Source of the DNA: Bolinopsis microptera
Lineage: Eukaryota; Ctenophora; Tentaculata; Lobata; Bolinopsidae
Assembly (NCBI RefSeq): GCF_026151205.1
Contig: NC_087075.1
Location: forward strand, 13,343,628-13,407,627
Direction of reading: 5' to 3'
DNA length: 64,000 bases
In this document: piece after piece, positions 18,577 to 28,199 of the stretch
How the letters are laid out: every line of letters starts with the position of its first letter
Position numbering within the stretch: position 1 is the first letter of the stretch
Notes under the pieces: generated by a model
The model's database searches: none
The model's input: only the letters and a program-made list of their open reading frames with translations
Told to the model about the DNA's origin: nothing
Translations under genes and position numbers: made by a program

Positions 18577-20110
18577 GCAAGATTATACATCAGTGAGTAA
18601 CGTTGAGCAACATTCGACAACATTTGACAATATTTAACGATATTAGGTAACATTAGACAGCATTACTAACATTTGAGCAAAATTTGAACAACACTCAGCA
18701 ATATTCAGCAATGTTTAACAACATTTAAGCAACTTTTAACAATATTAGGAAACATTTAAGCAACATTTAAGCAACATTTAAACAACATTTAATTTGAGCA
18801 ACATTTAAGCAACATTTAAGCAGCATTTAAGCAATATTTTAGCAACATTTGAACAACATTTGAGCAACATTGAATAATATACGACCAAATGAACAATATT
18901 GAGAAACATCTAGCAACATCGAACAACATTAATCAACATTGATAATTAAGCAACACTAAGCAACATTTGGGCAACATTGAATAATATAAGACCAAAATAT
19001 GAACAATATTGAGAAACATCTAGCAACATCGAACAACATTAATCAACATTGGTCATTAAGCAACACTAAGCAACATTTGGGCAACATTTGAACAACACTC
19101 AGCAATATTCAGCAATGTTTAACAACATTTAAGCAACTTTTAACAATATTAGGAAACATTTAAGCAACATTTAAGCAACATTTAAACAACATTTAATTTG
19201 AGCAACATTTAAGCAACATTTAAGCAGCATTTAAGCAATATTTTAGCAACATTTGAACAACATTTGAGCAACATTGAATAATATACGACCAAATGAACAA
19301 TATTGAGAAACATCTAGCAACATCGAACAACATTAATCAACATTGATAATTAAGCAACACTAAGCAACATTTGGGCAACATTGAATAATATAAGACCAAA
19401 ATATGAACAATATTGAGAAACATCTAGCAACATCGAACAACATTAATCAACATTGGTCATTAAGCAACACTAAGCAACATTTGGGCAACATTTGAACAAC
19501 ACTCAGCAATATTCAGCAATGTTTAACAACATTTAGGCAACATTTAACAATATTAGGAAACATTTAAGCAACATTTAAGCAACAGTTAAACAACATTTAA
19601 TTTGAGCAACATTTAAGCAGCATTTAAGCAGCATTTTAGCAACATTGAATAATATAAGACCAAAATATGAACAATATTGAGAAACATCTAGCAACATCGA
19701 ACAACATTAATCAACATTGGTCATTAAGCAACACTAAGCAACATTTGGGCAACATTTGAACAACACTCAGCAATATTCAGCAATGTTTAACAACATTTAG
19801 GCAACATTTAACAATATTAGGAAACATTTAAGCAACATTTAAGCAACAGTTAAACAACATTTAATTTGAGCAACATTTAAGTAGCATTTAAGCAGCATTT
19901 TAGCAACATTTGAACAACATTTCAGCAACATTTTAGCAACATTGAATAATATACGACCAAATGAACAATATTGAGAAACATCTAGCAACATCGAACAACA
20001 TTAATCAACATTGGTCATTAAGCAACACTAAGCAACATTTGGGCAACATCGAATAATATAGGACCAAAAAATTAACAACATTGAGTATTGAAGCATTGAA
20101 TAATATTTGA
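18577..20110. repeat. Right-arm array of AACATTTAAGCAACA-type repeats
   Basis: This is the reverse complement of the left-arm array, but about 230 bp longer. The arms are symmetrical around 18658 from the genes outward, whereas the true turn-round point is near 18540, so the array has expanded or contracted in one arm only. Confidence 0.9.
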
Positions 20111-20150
20111 GTAAAATTAAGCGATATTTGAGTAAATTTTTGAGATCGCC

Positions 20151-20158
20151 TATATAAG
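20151..20158 (+). promoter_or_regulatory. TATA box of the right-arm zinc-finger gene
   Basis: TATATAAG lies 37 nt upstream of the ATG at 20195. It sits exactly at the border between the repeat array and the gene, so the array would lie immediately upstream of the promoter. Confidence 0.65.
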
Positions 20159-20194
20159 GAGAAGACTGTCGGGAACAGTTCATTTCAATCAGTG

Positions 20195-20832
20195 ATGTCA
20201 GTGTTTTGCCCGCTCTGTGATAAACAATTCGCTAACAAGCGAAGTCTGTCCTCACACAAAAGTCGGTTTCATCGAGAGAACGTACAGTCAGACACAAGCT
20301 CTATCGTGTCAAAAGCTAACTCGGATGTGTCTGATGTTGAAATGGATTATCCTGCTGCTGCACATATTCAGATACTGATACAACAATATCTGAAAGATCT
20401 CATCAAGACGGTTCTAACTCTGAGGAAACAAGCGGTGATGATGAGTCAAAAACAGAATCTAGTATTGTTCGACAACGCAAAGGCAAGCGAAAAGGTGTAG
20501 TAATCAAGCAAATAAATAAAAAGGTGAAGATGTCGAAATTACTCAAAACTCTAGACGTCCTGTTACAAAGAAAATTATGTAAAGAGGAAGACACATGTTT
20601 CGACTTTTTATTCTCTTACATAATGAAAACTGAAATTTTTGAGACATTGGAGCAGCTTCTCGTTGACTGTGGACAAGATATCACCACAATTTTAAGTATG
20701 GAAGAGCGAGCTCTATTGGATGCAGTTATCACGACTACTAGTCTATCTGATGTCAACAAACTAATGAACGAGAACAAAAATATCGTTAGGAAGATTCATG
20801 AACTTTATAACCAAAACGTTGTTAACTATTGA
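20195..20832 (+). CDS. C2H2 zinc-finger protein of the palindromic element (right arm copy)
   Basis: ATG at 20195. Frame 1 (to 20500) encodes one C2H2 finger (Cys-x2-Cys ... His-x4-His, residues about 5-26) followed by a Ser/Asp-rich region with SDVSDVEMDY. Overlapping in frame 2 from about 20350 is a continuous coding-like stretch: YSDTDTTISERS, EETSGDDESKTESS, a basic RQRKGKRKG, and from 20530 MSKLLKTLDVLLQRKLC ... EERALLDAVITTT ... ending at TGA 20830-20832. Both frames have protein-like composition, and together would give about 210 residues. No obvious GT-AG intron converts one frame to the other, so a -1 ribosomal shift, a non-obvious intron, or a fixed inactivating indel are alternatives. 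The copy is identical to the left-arm copy as far as I can check. Function unknown. Confidence 0.7.
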
Positions 20833-21637
20833 TAAGTATTTGGACATATATAATATATATGATATAGAGTTATTGAATATAGTTTTGTTAAAGTTATCTT
20901 CAAAAATCTAAACGTGTGTTTCCTTGTCTACATTATAACTTATTTAAATAATACATTATAATTATCATTCAGTATTCATTCATATGATATAATTTTAGAA
21001 AGTAGAAAATATCTAGACCAGTTCTTGACAAGAGATTTGTGTCAAATACATTGCACAGATGTTACTGTAACTATGCTGTACAAGGCTTATGGCTATACAA
21101 TGACGTAGTATTCTTGAGCTGCTGTAGAGTAACCATCCGCATCCTGAAAGTGCTCTTTATAAATTAGATTTCATATCAAACAGTCAGTGTTACGTGACCG
21201 ACTACGGTAAAACAATTAAAAACTTAACCTTAAAGTTAAAGATAATAACAATTAAAGCTGAAGCAGAGTCAAAATTTACGCAACACACAGTTGAACGCTG
21301 AATGATAGTGTAAGCAAAGTTGCAGGTGTTGTCCTGAAACGGTACACTCTGTCCCTAGTTAAATTTAGAAAGCACATTATTCATTATCTCACTTTATCAG
21401 CACACTTTACAAATAAAAGGTCGCCGCGTGCCAGATGTTAACGCTGTTGATAGTGATACTTGGTGTTTCATTTATATCTAGAGACTATCTGTAATAGAAT
21501 ACGAATCATCAAATTAAATAAATGTACAGCTTCATCTTCAATTACACAAGTCACGTGATTAGATAAGTCATGTGACAGGCGAAGATGATGACCTGAAACC
21601 GCTGCACCAATCAAGCAGAAAAGAATGGCTTCAACTG

Positions 21638-21693
21638 GGATTCGAACTTGTAATCTCCGGCTAAAAAATCTGGCAGATTAGTCAACTGTGCTA
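21638..21693 (-). promoter_or_regulatory. tRNA-like Pol III A and B box pair (right arm)
   Basis: Mirror image of the left-arm pair: B-box-like AGTTCGAATCC and A-box-like TAGCACAGTTGA on the minus strand, about 60 bp from the right terminus, reading inward. Confidence 0.45.
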
Positions 21694-21771
21694 AAGCTAA
21701 ATGTACCTCAATTTTTGGGGTGAATACAGCTCGAAAAACTCCCCTTACACTACTGTTGCATGCTCTTTACA

Positions 21772-22187
21772 TATGTGACTTGTATTCAAAACAGAGGTCG
21801 AAATTAGTCAAAAATCTTTCTCAAATGCCAATCATTGAAATAAGCAATGAAATCACCGACTCCAGCAATATCAATGAAACAAATCTCAAAGATCATCTCA
21901 TGGAAATTTTGTCTCCTTACTCAACTGTAATTCCTCAAAATCACCAGAGCCTCCATATTCACTGCCACCGCTCACTTGATATTCAACCAAACACCCCACA
22001 GTATATTCAATTTCAAGAAAGGCGCTCCTACAACTACATCAGGACCAAGATATGCTTTGCTATGCTTAAAAGCATAGTGGTATCAGTTCATGGTGTGAGG
22101 AGTCAAGAAGAAAAGAAAGTAACAAAAACGGTTGCTGACACAGCATTTGGACTTATACCTAATATGACCTCTTATGAGTGCCGTTAA
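21772..22187 (+). CDS. Unassigned open frame right of the palindromic element
   Basis: The frame is open from the element's right end to TAA at 22185-22187, about 138 codons beyond the target duplication. It encodes a polar peptide with IIEISNEITDSSNINET and RSLDIQPNTPQYIQFQERR, and later KKVTKTVADTAFGLIPN. Codon use looks protein-like. I recognise no domain, and no start codon or acceptor is convincing, so it may be a terminal exon or an old transposon fragment. The frame does not continue into the DNA left of the palindromic element. Confidence 0.35.
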
Positions 22188-22393
22188 ATTATTAACAGGA
22201 AAATTGTCTTAATTTTGGTTGATCGAATGTTTTATATCAGATGTTGATTTCTTAAAGATAGGTGTATATTTTTGCTATTATTTCTATGAAAGGGGAGGTA
22301 CAGATAAAGTACCAAACCTTATTGTGTATATTTGGTTGCAACTCCGGTAAATGATGAAACATGTCTCCTATGAGAGTGATACCGTGAGTTGCT

Positions 22394-22396
<3 letters not shown>

Positions 22397-22423
<27 letters not shown>
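22397..22423. repeat. Poly(T) tract of 27 nt
   Basis: An uninterrupted T run on the plus strand, equivalent to poly(A) on the minus strand. It could be the tail of a minus-strand retrocopy, but no target duplication or source sequence is recognisable. Confidence 0.85.
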
Positions 22424-22429
<6 letters not shown>

Positions 22430-22661
22430 GAAAGGCGCTCCTATGCTGTCAACTGTGTGTGCACTTATTTCCTTCGCTGCTCCGAAGAGCGAAATAGCTT
22501 CACCGAAGATATGCGTCAGCGTATTTCAAATGCACGAAACTTAAACAATTTTACTATCAATTTGGTAAGAACCTCGCGAATTAGTCATAATTAAGACTTA
22601 AGGATAACCCTGGCCCTGACTTCAAGCAAAGATGATTGTTTTCATTAACTTCTGTAAACAA

Positions 22662-22745
22662 TTATGACGGTCCATGATAATGGATCTATAATTTAATTTT
22701 AATCCTGTGTAAAATCCTTAATCCTGTGTAATCCTGTGTAATCCA
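22662..22745 (+). repeat. Retroelement-like 3' tail with TAATCCTGTG repeats
   Basis: The segment ATTATGACGGTCCATGATAA ... AATTTTAATCCTGTG, followed by about three imperfect 10-bp TAATCCTGTG units, is almost identical to 55456-55575. A shared leader ending in short tandem repeats is typical of the 3' ends of non-LTR retrotransposons or SINEs. No coding part is visible upstream here. Confidence 0.7.
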
Positions 22746-23247
22746 CTACGCGTGCCACGTACAAATTGGGCGTATTACCTAATAGTAATATTATACATTA
22801 CATGCATCATATACATTAAAACACAGTCGCGCCGCGCATTCATACATCATAGATCACAGGCTATCTATACATCACATCTCCGCAAGCAATCCTCGCGCGC
22901 GCCCAACTTTTTCGTTGCATGGTAACGAACGGAAGGAAGGACACACGACATATTTAAACCCACCTATCTCGTTCTCCAAAATCCACGTTTTTCTGGAAAA
23001 ACCTCCATTTGTTTACTGGGCCGCGCTCAGCCTGTCATTCCGCCAAATCTTTATTCGTATGTTAATGAACATAATAGCCTGGGGTCCTCAGGTAACCATT
23101 TGTAACCTTTCACTATTGCCTTTTTTCAAAAGGGTGAAAAGGAAAAAATGGAGAAAAATAGGAGTGTTTTCAAGAATGTTATAATTCTTTGCATTCTTGA
23201 TGGGACCCAGTCTGTCAGTAGTAAAGAATCAATAAAACTGCAAAAAA
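22746..23247. other. Spacer with an interspersed repeat fragment
   Basis: No gene is seen. Positions 23013-23095 (TTTACTGGGC ... CGCTCAGCC ... AATAGCCTGGGGTCCTCAGG) recur with about 80-85% identity at 50848-50943, so this is a dispersed repeat. The related string AGGTCCTCAGGTAAC also occurs at 24063-24077 and, inverted, near 25062-25080. Confidence 0.6.
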
Positions 23248-25882
23248 GGGCACTATCCGTCGCGGAGTCGAGTCCGCGGCGGAGCCGCCGGACTTCGAGC
23301 GGACTCCGAGCGGACTCCGGCGGTGCTCCGCCAAAATGTATTTACAGTGGACTCGAGTACATTTTGGCGGACTCCGAGCGGAGCCGAGCGGACTTTAAAG
23401 TCCGCCGCGGACTCCGAGCGGCTCCGCGGCGGCTCGGCGGAGTGTCCGCCGCGGACTAAGCCACTAGGCGGACTCCGGTCCGCCGCGGACTCCGGCGGAG
23501 TGCTTGGCGGACTCCGCCGGACCTCTCCGCCAGACTTGAATCCGGCGGAGTCCGGCGGAGCTTGGCGGAGTCACGTCCGCCAGCTCGGCGGACTCCGCTC
23601 GGAGTCCGCCGGACTCCAACAGAGTCCACTGACTTCCGACCTCCGTCTTCCGACCCTCGGCTAAATTTGTCACGTGACATACAACATAGCATTTTGCAAT
23701 ATTGTGGTCAGATGAAAAGGTCGCTAGTGATAAACCTTAACCATTACCCTCACAATGTCAATAGTGTACAACTCTAGTCCTAACTTTGACCCTATAATGT
23801 ATAAACGTTGACCCTAACCCTCCACCAAACCGTCCGCAGCGAAATATCAATGTCATTGACTGGTCACGTGACCAAAACAATTTTTGTCATATTATCTCAT
23901 ATGGGGAAGCGTTTTTAGTTTTACCCTACACGTTGCATGTGGCGTCATTCGGCCGGATCCCAGCAAGCAAAAATACGTCGACCATCACAGGACGACGCCA
24001 GCCAGCACTCTCTACGCTTTTCGAGCTCCGATCGTCCTGTGACGAAGTAAGGACGAAGCCTGAGGTCCTCAGGTAACATCGACCACCGATTGAAAATTCA
24101 AAGATTTTTTGACATAAAAGTCAAATGTAAAACTAAAATCTTGATGCTGATTGATTGACGACGTCAATTTTTGAGCACAGCGCGAGCGCATGCGGAAAAG
24201 GACCGCGTAGCTAGTCAAGATGTTGATAAATATTTGGCTTGTGGCGCGATGTGTTGCTTTAACTATAGCCCTCTCGCTTGCAGTAGCGCGCGACCGCCGG
24301 AAATGACTTGTGGAACAATGAACAAGTGCGCCCGCAGCGGCGCGAAACACGAAAGCACCTGGTTAGCTAAATGAACGCGATGTGCCTTGCATTGTAGGAT
24401 GAAATCCTACTAGCTGACGCCACTCGCAGCTGTGATGTTCGCTGTACGTCAGCGATCGAAATTTATACGCGTATCATCCGTTAAGATGTGCCACCCGACG
24501 CGCCACGCAATTTTTCTCGTTGCTCGTCGCACGTCGACGACCTCATTAAATTTTTGGAGAAAATCGCTCGCCAAAATTTGTTGGACCAGGACGATGTCCT
24601 AGCCTGGCAGCTCATTGCGCGGCGCGTCGCAACGAGCTTCGTTGTTCGTCGACGTGCGACGAGCAACGAAAAAAATTGTGTGGCGCGTCGAGTGGCACAT
24701 CTTAACGGGGGATACGCGTATGAATTTCGATCGCTGACGTACAGCGAGCAGCACAGCTGCGAATGGCGTCAGCTAGTAGGATTTCATCCTACAAGGCACA
24801 TCGCGTTTACCTAGCTAACCAGGTCATTTCTGCCTCCGGCGGTCGCGCGCTACTGCAAGCGAGAGGGCTATAGTTAGAGCAACACATCGCGCCACAAGCC
24901 AAATATTTATCAACATCTTGACTAGCTACGCGGTCCTTTTCCGCAATATGCGCTCGCGCTGTGCTCAAAAATTGACGTCGTCAATCAATCAACATCAAGA
25001 TTTTAGTTTTACATTTGACCTTTATGTCAAAAAATCTTTGAATTTTCAATCGGTGGTCGATGTTACCTGAGGACCTCAGGCTTCGTCCTTACTTCGTCAC
25101 AGGACGATCGGAGCTCGAAGAGCGTAGAGAGTGCTGGCTGGCGTCGTCCTGTGATGGTCGACGTATTTTTGCTTGCTAAAAACGCTTCCCCATATGAGAT
25201 AATATGACAAAAATTGTTTTGGTCACGTGACCAGTCAATGACATTGATATTTCGCTGCGGACGGTTTGGTGGAGGGTTAGGGTCAACGTTTATACATTAT
25301 AGGGTCAAAGTTAAGACTAGAGTTGTACACTATTGACATTGTGAGGGTAATGGTTAAGGTTTATCACTAGCGACCTTTTCATCTGACCACAATATTGCAA
25401 AATGCTATGTTGTATGTCACGTGACAAATTTAGCCGAGGGTCGGAAGACGGAGGTCGGAAGTCAGTGGACTCTGTTGGAGTCCGGCGGACTCCGAGCGGA
25501 GTCCGCCGAGCTGGCGGACTCCGCCAAGCTCCGCCGGACTCCGCCGGATTCAAGTCTGGCGGAGAGGTCCGGCGGAGTCCGCCAAGCACTCCGCCGGAGT
25601 CCGCGGCGGACCGGAGTCCGCCTAGTAGCTTAGTCCGCGGCGGACACTCCGCCGAGCCGCCGCGGAGCCGCTCGGAGTCCGCGGCGGACTTTAAAGTCCG
25701 CTCGGAGTCCGCTCGGCTCCGCTCGGAGTCCGCCAAAATGTACTCGAGTCCACTGTAAATACATTTTGGCGGAGCACCGCCGGAGTCCGCTCGGAGTCCG
25801 GCGGCTCCGCCGGAGTCCGCTCGGAGTCCGCCCGGAGTCCGGCGGCTCCGCCGCGGACTCGACTCCGCGACGGATAGTGCCC
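23248..25882. mobile_element. GC-rich palindromic (foldback) element
   Basis: The 2.6-kb element starts GGGCACTATCCGTCGCGG and ends with its exact reverse complement; the arms (about 1.3 kb each) match through the centre near 24565 with small indels, including about 45 bp present only in the left arm near 23930-23975. A six-A run lies on both flanks (23242-23247, 25883-25888) and may be the target duplication, though homopolymer makes it weak evidence. The outer 400 bp of each arm is a maze of GGCGGACTCCG / CGGAGTCCGCC words. The inner part holds a nested inverted repeat (24483-24540 with 24640-24708, GCGACGAGCAACG type). It encodes no transposase. The superfamily is not assigned. Confidence 0.82.
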
Positions 25883-25888
25883 AAAAAA

Positions 25889-26918
25889 GAGTTGGAATCG
25901 GTTTTGGTGCCTGGAAAAAACCTTGGGAGAGAGAGGATGGATGAGCGGGAAAGAGAGAGGGATGTTATTCTGAGAGTGAAGGAGAACATTGAAAGAGAGA
26001 GAGGGATGTGCAAGTAGGTTCTCTGGAGATGCAGAGCAGGTGGGGTGAGTGGAGAGAACTCGTAATGAAGACGGATTTGAGCTGGCATACACTTTTTAAG
26101 TATGGTGACTCACTTATTGGGTTCATGCTAAGTGCTGTGTACGGCACCCTCTTAACCCCCTCTATCATGGTCTCCAAGTGGAGTGAAGATGAGGATGGGA
26201 AGTGCAAGTTATGTGAGGAGAGCAAATTTTGGCTGGGTGTAAGGTGGCCCTTAGTCAAGGAAGGTACGACAAGGTTCTGAAGCAGATCTCTGAACAGGTT
26301 GTCTTCCATTGTGATCGCCGAGTTAACACTTATAGTTATAAGAACAAGGCCGGCGACGGAAGACAGTTCATTGAATTTGTTCCTGCTGGGAGGAGAAAAG
26401 CAGGTACAGACGACCGGAAGGCGGAAGGAGAGTCGTGGTTTTGGGATCCTGGGTGGGTCTCGGGATTGGATATATCCAATCCCGAGACCCACCCAGGATC
26501 CCACATAGTGCTGTCAGACATTGAGGGTCAGCTTAAGTTTCCCAGTGAGATTGTGGAAACACGGCTGAGGCCGGACCTTGTGATATTCTCAGGGTCGGCA
26601 AAGACGGTTATTTGGTGGGAGCTAACGGTACCATCTGAAGAGCGGATCGTTGAAACGCATGAGTACAAACTCGACCGGTACAGTAGCCTTCAGACTGAGA
26701 TTCAAGCGAAAGGTTGGTGTTATAATGCTGCAGACGAAGTTGGAGCTAGGGGAGTGGTTGCGCAGAGTTTGGAGAGAGCTGCGAGGAGGATTGGTTTTAA
26801 AGGAAGAGAGCTGAAGAAGCTGGTACGGGATAGTGGGAAAGAAGCAGCTCACTGTTCCAGATGGATCTACTTGTTATCAAGGAAGAGGGAGTGGGAGTTC
26901 AGGAAGGTTGGAGCTTGA
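25889..26918 (+). pseudogene. C-terminal region of an endonuclease-type LINE
   Basis: In two frames: QSRWGEWRELVMKTDLSWHT (26020-26090), then a knuckle-like CKLCEE near 26202-26220, ending the first frame after a small deletion. A second frame (26229-26918) begins AGCKVALSQGRYDKVLK and contains LRPDLVIFSG ... WWELTVPSEE ... YKLDRYSSL. The spaced Pro-Asp / Glu-x-Thr / Lys pattern is that of a PD-(D/E)xK nuclease fold, which follows the RT and zinc knuckle in LINEs of the restriction-like-endonuclease group found in many animal genomes. The RT itself is missing to the left, where the palindromic foldback element is inserted. A frameshift and the 62-bp palindrome at 26442-26503 show it is not intact. 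Confidence 0.7.
26442..26503. repeat. Perfect 62-bp palindrome
   Basis: TGGGATCCTGGGTGGGTCTC ... and its exact reverse complement meet at 26472/26473 (GGATATATCC) without a spacer. It lies within the open frame of the LINE fragment, adding WDPGWVSGLDISNPETHPG without a stop. Confidence 0.95.
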
Positions 26919-27131
26919 GAGTTCACTTAACATCTAATAGTCCATGCTGCTTAAAGCATCAGTATTTTCAAGCTTTATGGAAACCTTTTTTTATCAAACT
27001 ACCCCGGTCCTGCATTTCAGTGTTAACTTTTATAGTTTTACTTTTACAAGCCATTCAAATTTCTGCGTGAAGTGGTTTTTATCTTAGACAACTTTAGGTT
27101 AACCTTAACAATTAACATCACGTGGAGCTTT

Positions 27132-27400
27132 CCTAGCACTGTTTCATTATCTCCCCTGAGTAATATGAACTATAACAGCGTCGGACAATGTCATTGGCAA
27201 CACGATTTACCGTATTAGCGGGGACTAGCTCATGAACTATGTTGTTGAGTGCCATAATTTCGTTGACTTTTTCCGCCAAGTGACCCTTGAAAACATCATA
27301 TGGTGTTTGGTTGGAGCCTTCTGTTTTGCTGTATAGCATTTCAGTCACTCCGCAGTTTATTAACTGTGTCTCAACTCCGAGATTTTTGAATGGATTTTAA
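27132..27400 (-). CDS. Unassigned small open frame
   Basis: The minus-strand frame reads FKNLGVETQLINCGVTEML, then KTEGSNQTPYDVFKGHLAEK and NDIVRRCYSSYYSGEI before a stop near 27133. The composition is protein-like and there are no internal stops over about 85 codons, so it may be an exon or fragment of an element. I recognise no family, and no convincing splice sites define the ends. Confidence 0.3.
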
Positions 27401-27599
27401 GTGGACTTAATAGTTTCATAATTTATCATTTTTAAGTGGATTTTATAGGTTGGCGCGTGTTACATCTCCAGTGATCCACCAAAACACAAGAGCACATATA
27501 ATTTGATACATATGAAATATTGGTAATCTTGTTTTGCTCTTATGAGTGGATCAATCATTTATTTTTAATTGTAGTTGACGAAATGAGAGTCTCCACTCA

Positions 27600-28195
27600 G
27601 TGTGTTAAAACATAATTCTTTGTCGACGTTTCGGCTACATGCCTTTGTCATAAACAGGACGTACTGAAAACTTACATAGCTGCAAAGATACAATGTTAAA
27701 ATAATCTATTAATACTACGAAATATAACAACAACAAATAACATCTTGAAACACAACAACAACCACAAATTTTTCCAAAAGAAACATAAAATATAACGGCT
27801 AAAAGAATCCACACCGCAACAAGCCGTGAACAATTCCTCATAGTACTACAAACATTTTACCAAGATAGCTCCTTCATAAAACTGATTAATCAAAAATTAT
27901 ATAGGTTTATAAGTTCAATATTACATTAACTTCCAAGTATATTTTATCCAATCACCTTCATTTACGGACTCAGACAATTGAGTATTTATTTCTGGGTTTT
28001 CACGTTTTATTAGAACCGACTGCCACAATTGACGGTCCACATAGTCTTTACATCTTTTTCGAACTGTAAACCGAAACGGTATGTTTGGCATTGAAATGTC
28101 TGCATGCTCCTCTAGGTAGTGCTTCCCGATGGCCGTAGATTTGTTGCCATCCCTTACTGATTTGTAGTGCTCCCAGGCTCTACTTCTTTTAAACC
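27600..28195 (-). mobile_element. Penelope-like element 3' end (GIY-YIG remnant)
   Basis: From 28195 to the stop TAA at 27923-27921, the minus strand encodes RAWEHYKSVRDGNKSTAIGK, then HYLEEHADI, a basic RFTVRKRCKDYVDRQ and LIKRENPEINTQLSE. This matches the end of a GIY-YIG nuclease as in Penelope-like elements (EH ... SAIGxH ... E/R ... PxIN pattern). Downstream on the same strand, at 27650-27624, is TGACAAAGGCATGTAGCCGA followed by AACGTC, the 'gacaaaggc...ccgaaacgtc' signature common at Penelope ends. The RT part is missing; the fragment is cut at 28195 by LINE element A. Confidence 0.65.
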
Positions 28196-28199
28196 TACG

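Larger units (their letters stand above)
15556..21760. mobile_element. Polinton-like palindromic element with 6-bp TSD
   Basis: A 6,193-bp element (15562-21754) is flanked by perfect 6-bp direct repeats GTTGCA at 15556-15561 and 21755-21760. It begins AGTAGTGTAAGGGGAG and ends with the exact reverse complement. The two halves are near-identical inverted copies (left about 15562-18504, right about 18577-21754), separated by about 70 bp of unique DNA. Six-bp target duplication with AG...CT termini and long TIRs is the Polinton/Maverick pattern, but no DNA polymerase B, integrase, protease or capsid gene is present. Each arm carries a divergent copy of one C2H2 zinc-finger gene with a TATA box. 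I infer a non-autonomous derivative mobilised by an autonomous Polinton elsewhere. The target was non-coding DNA behind the decayed LINE. Confidence 0.85.

Noticed and set aside
23148-23777. Several overlapping open frames on both strands in the left GC-rich arm
   Set aside because: Arg/Gly/Pro-rich translations of the GGACTCCG word repeats of the foldback element; the mirror frames at 25317-26092 arise in the same way.
24069-24814. Ala/Arg-rich open frames in the centre of the foldback element
   Set aside because: They lie in the inner inverted repeats, appear in several frames at once and have no domain.
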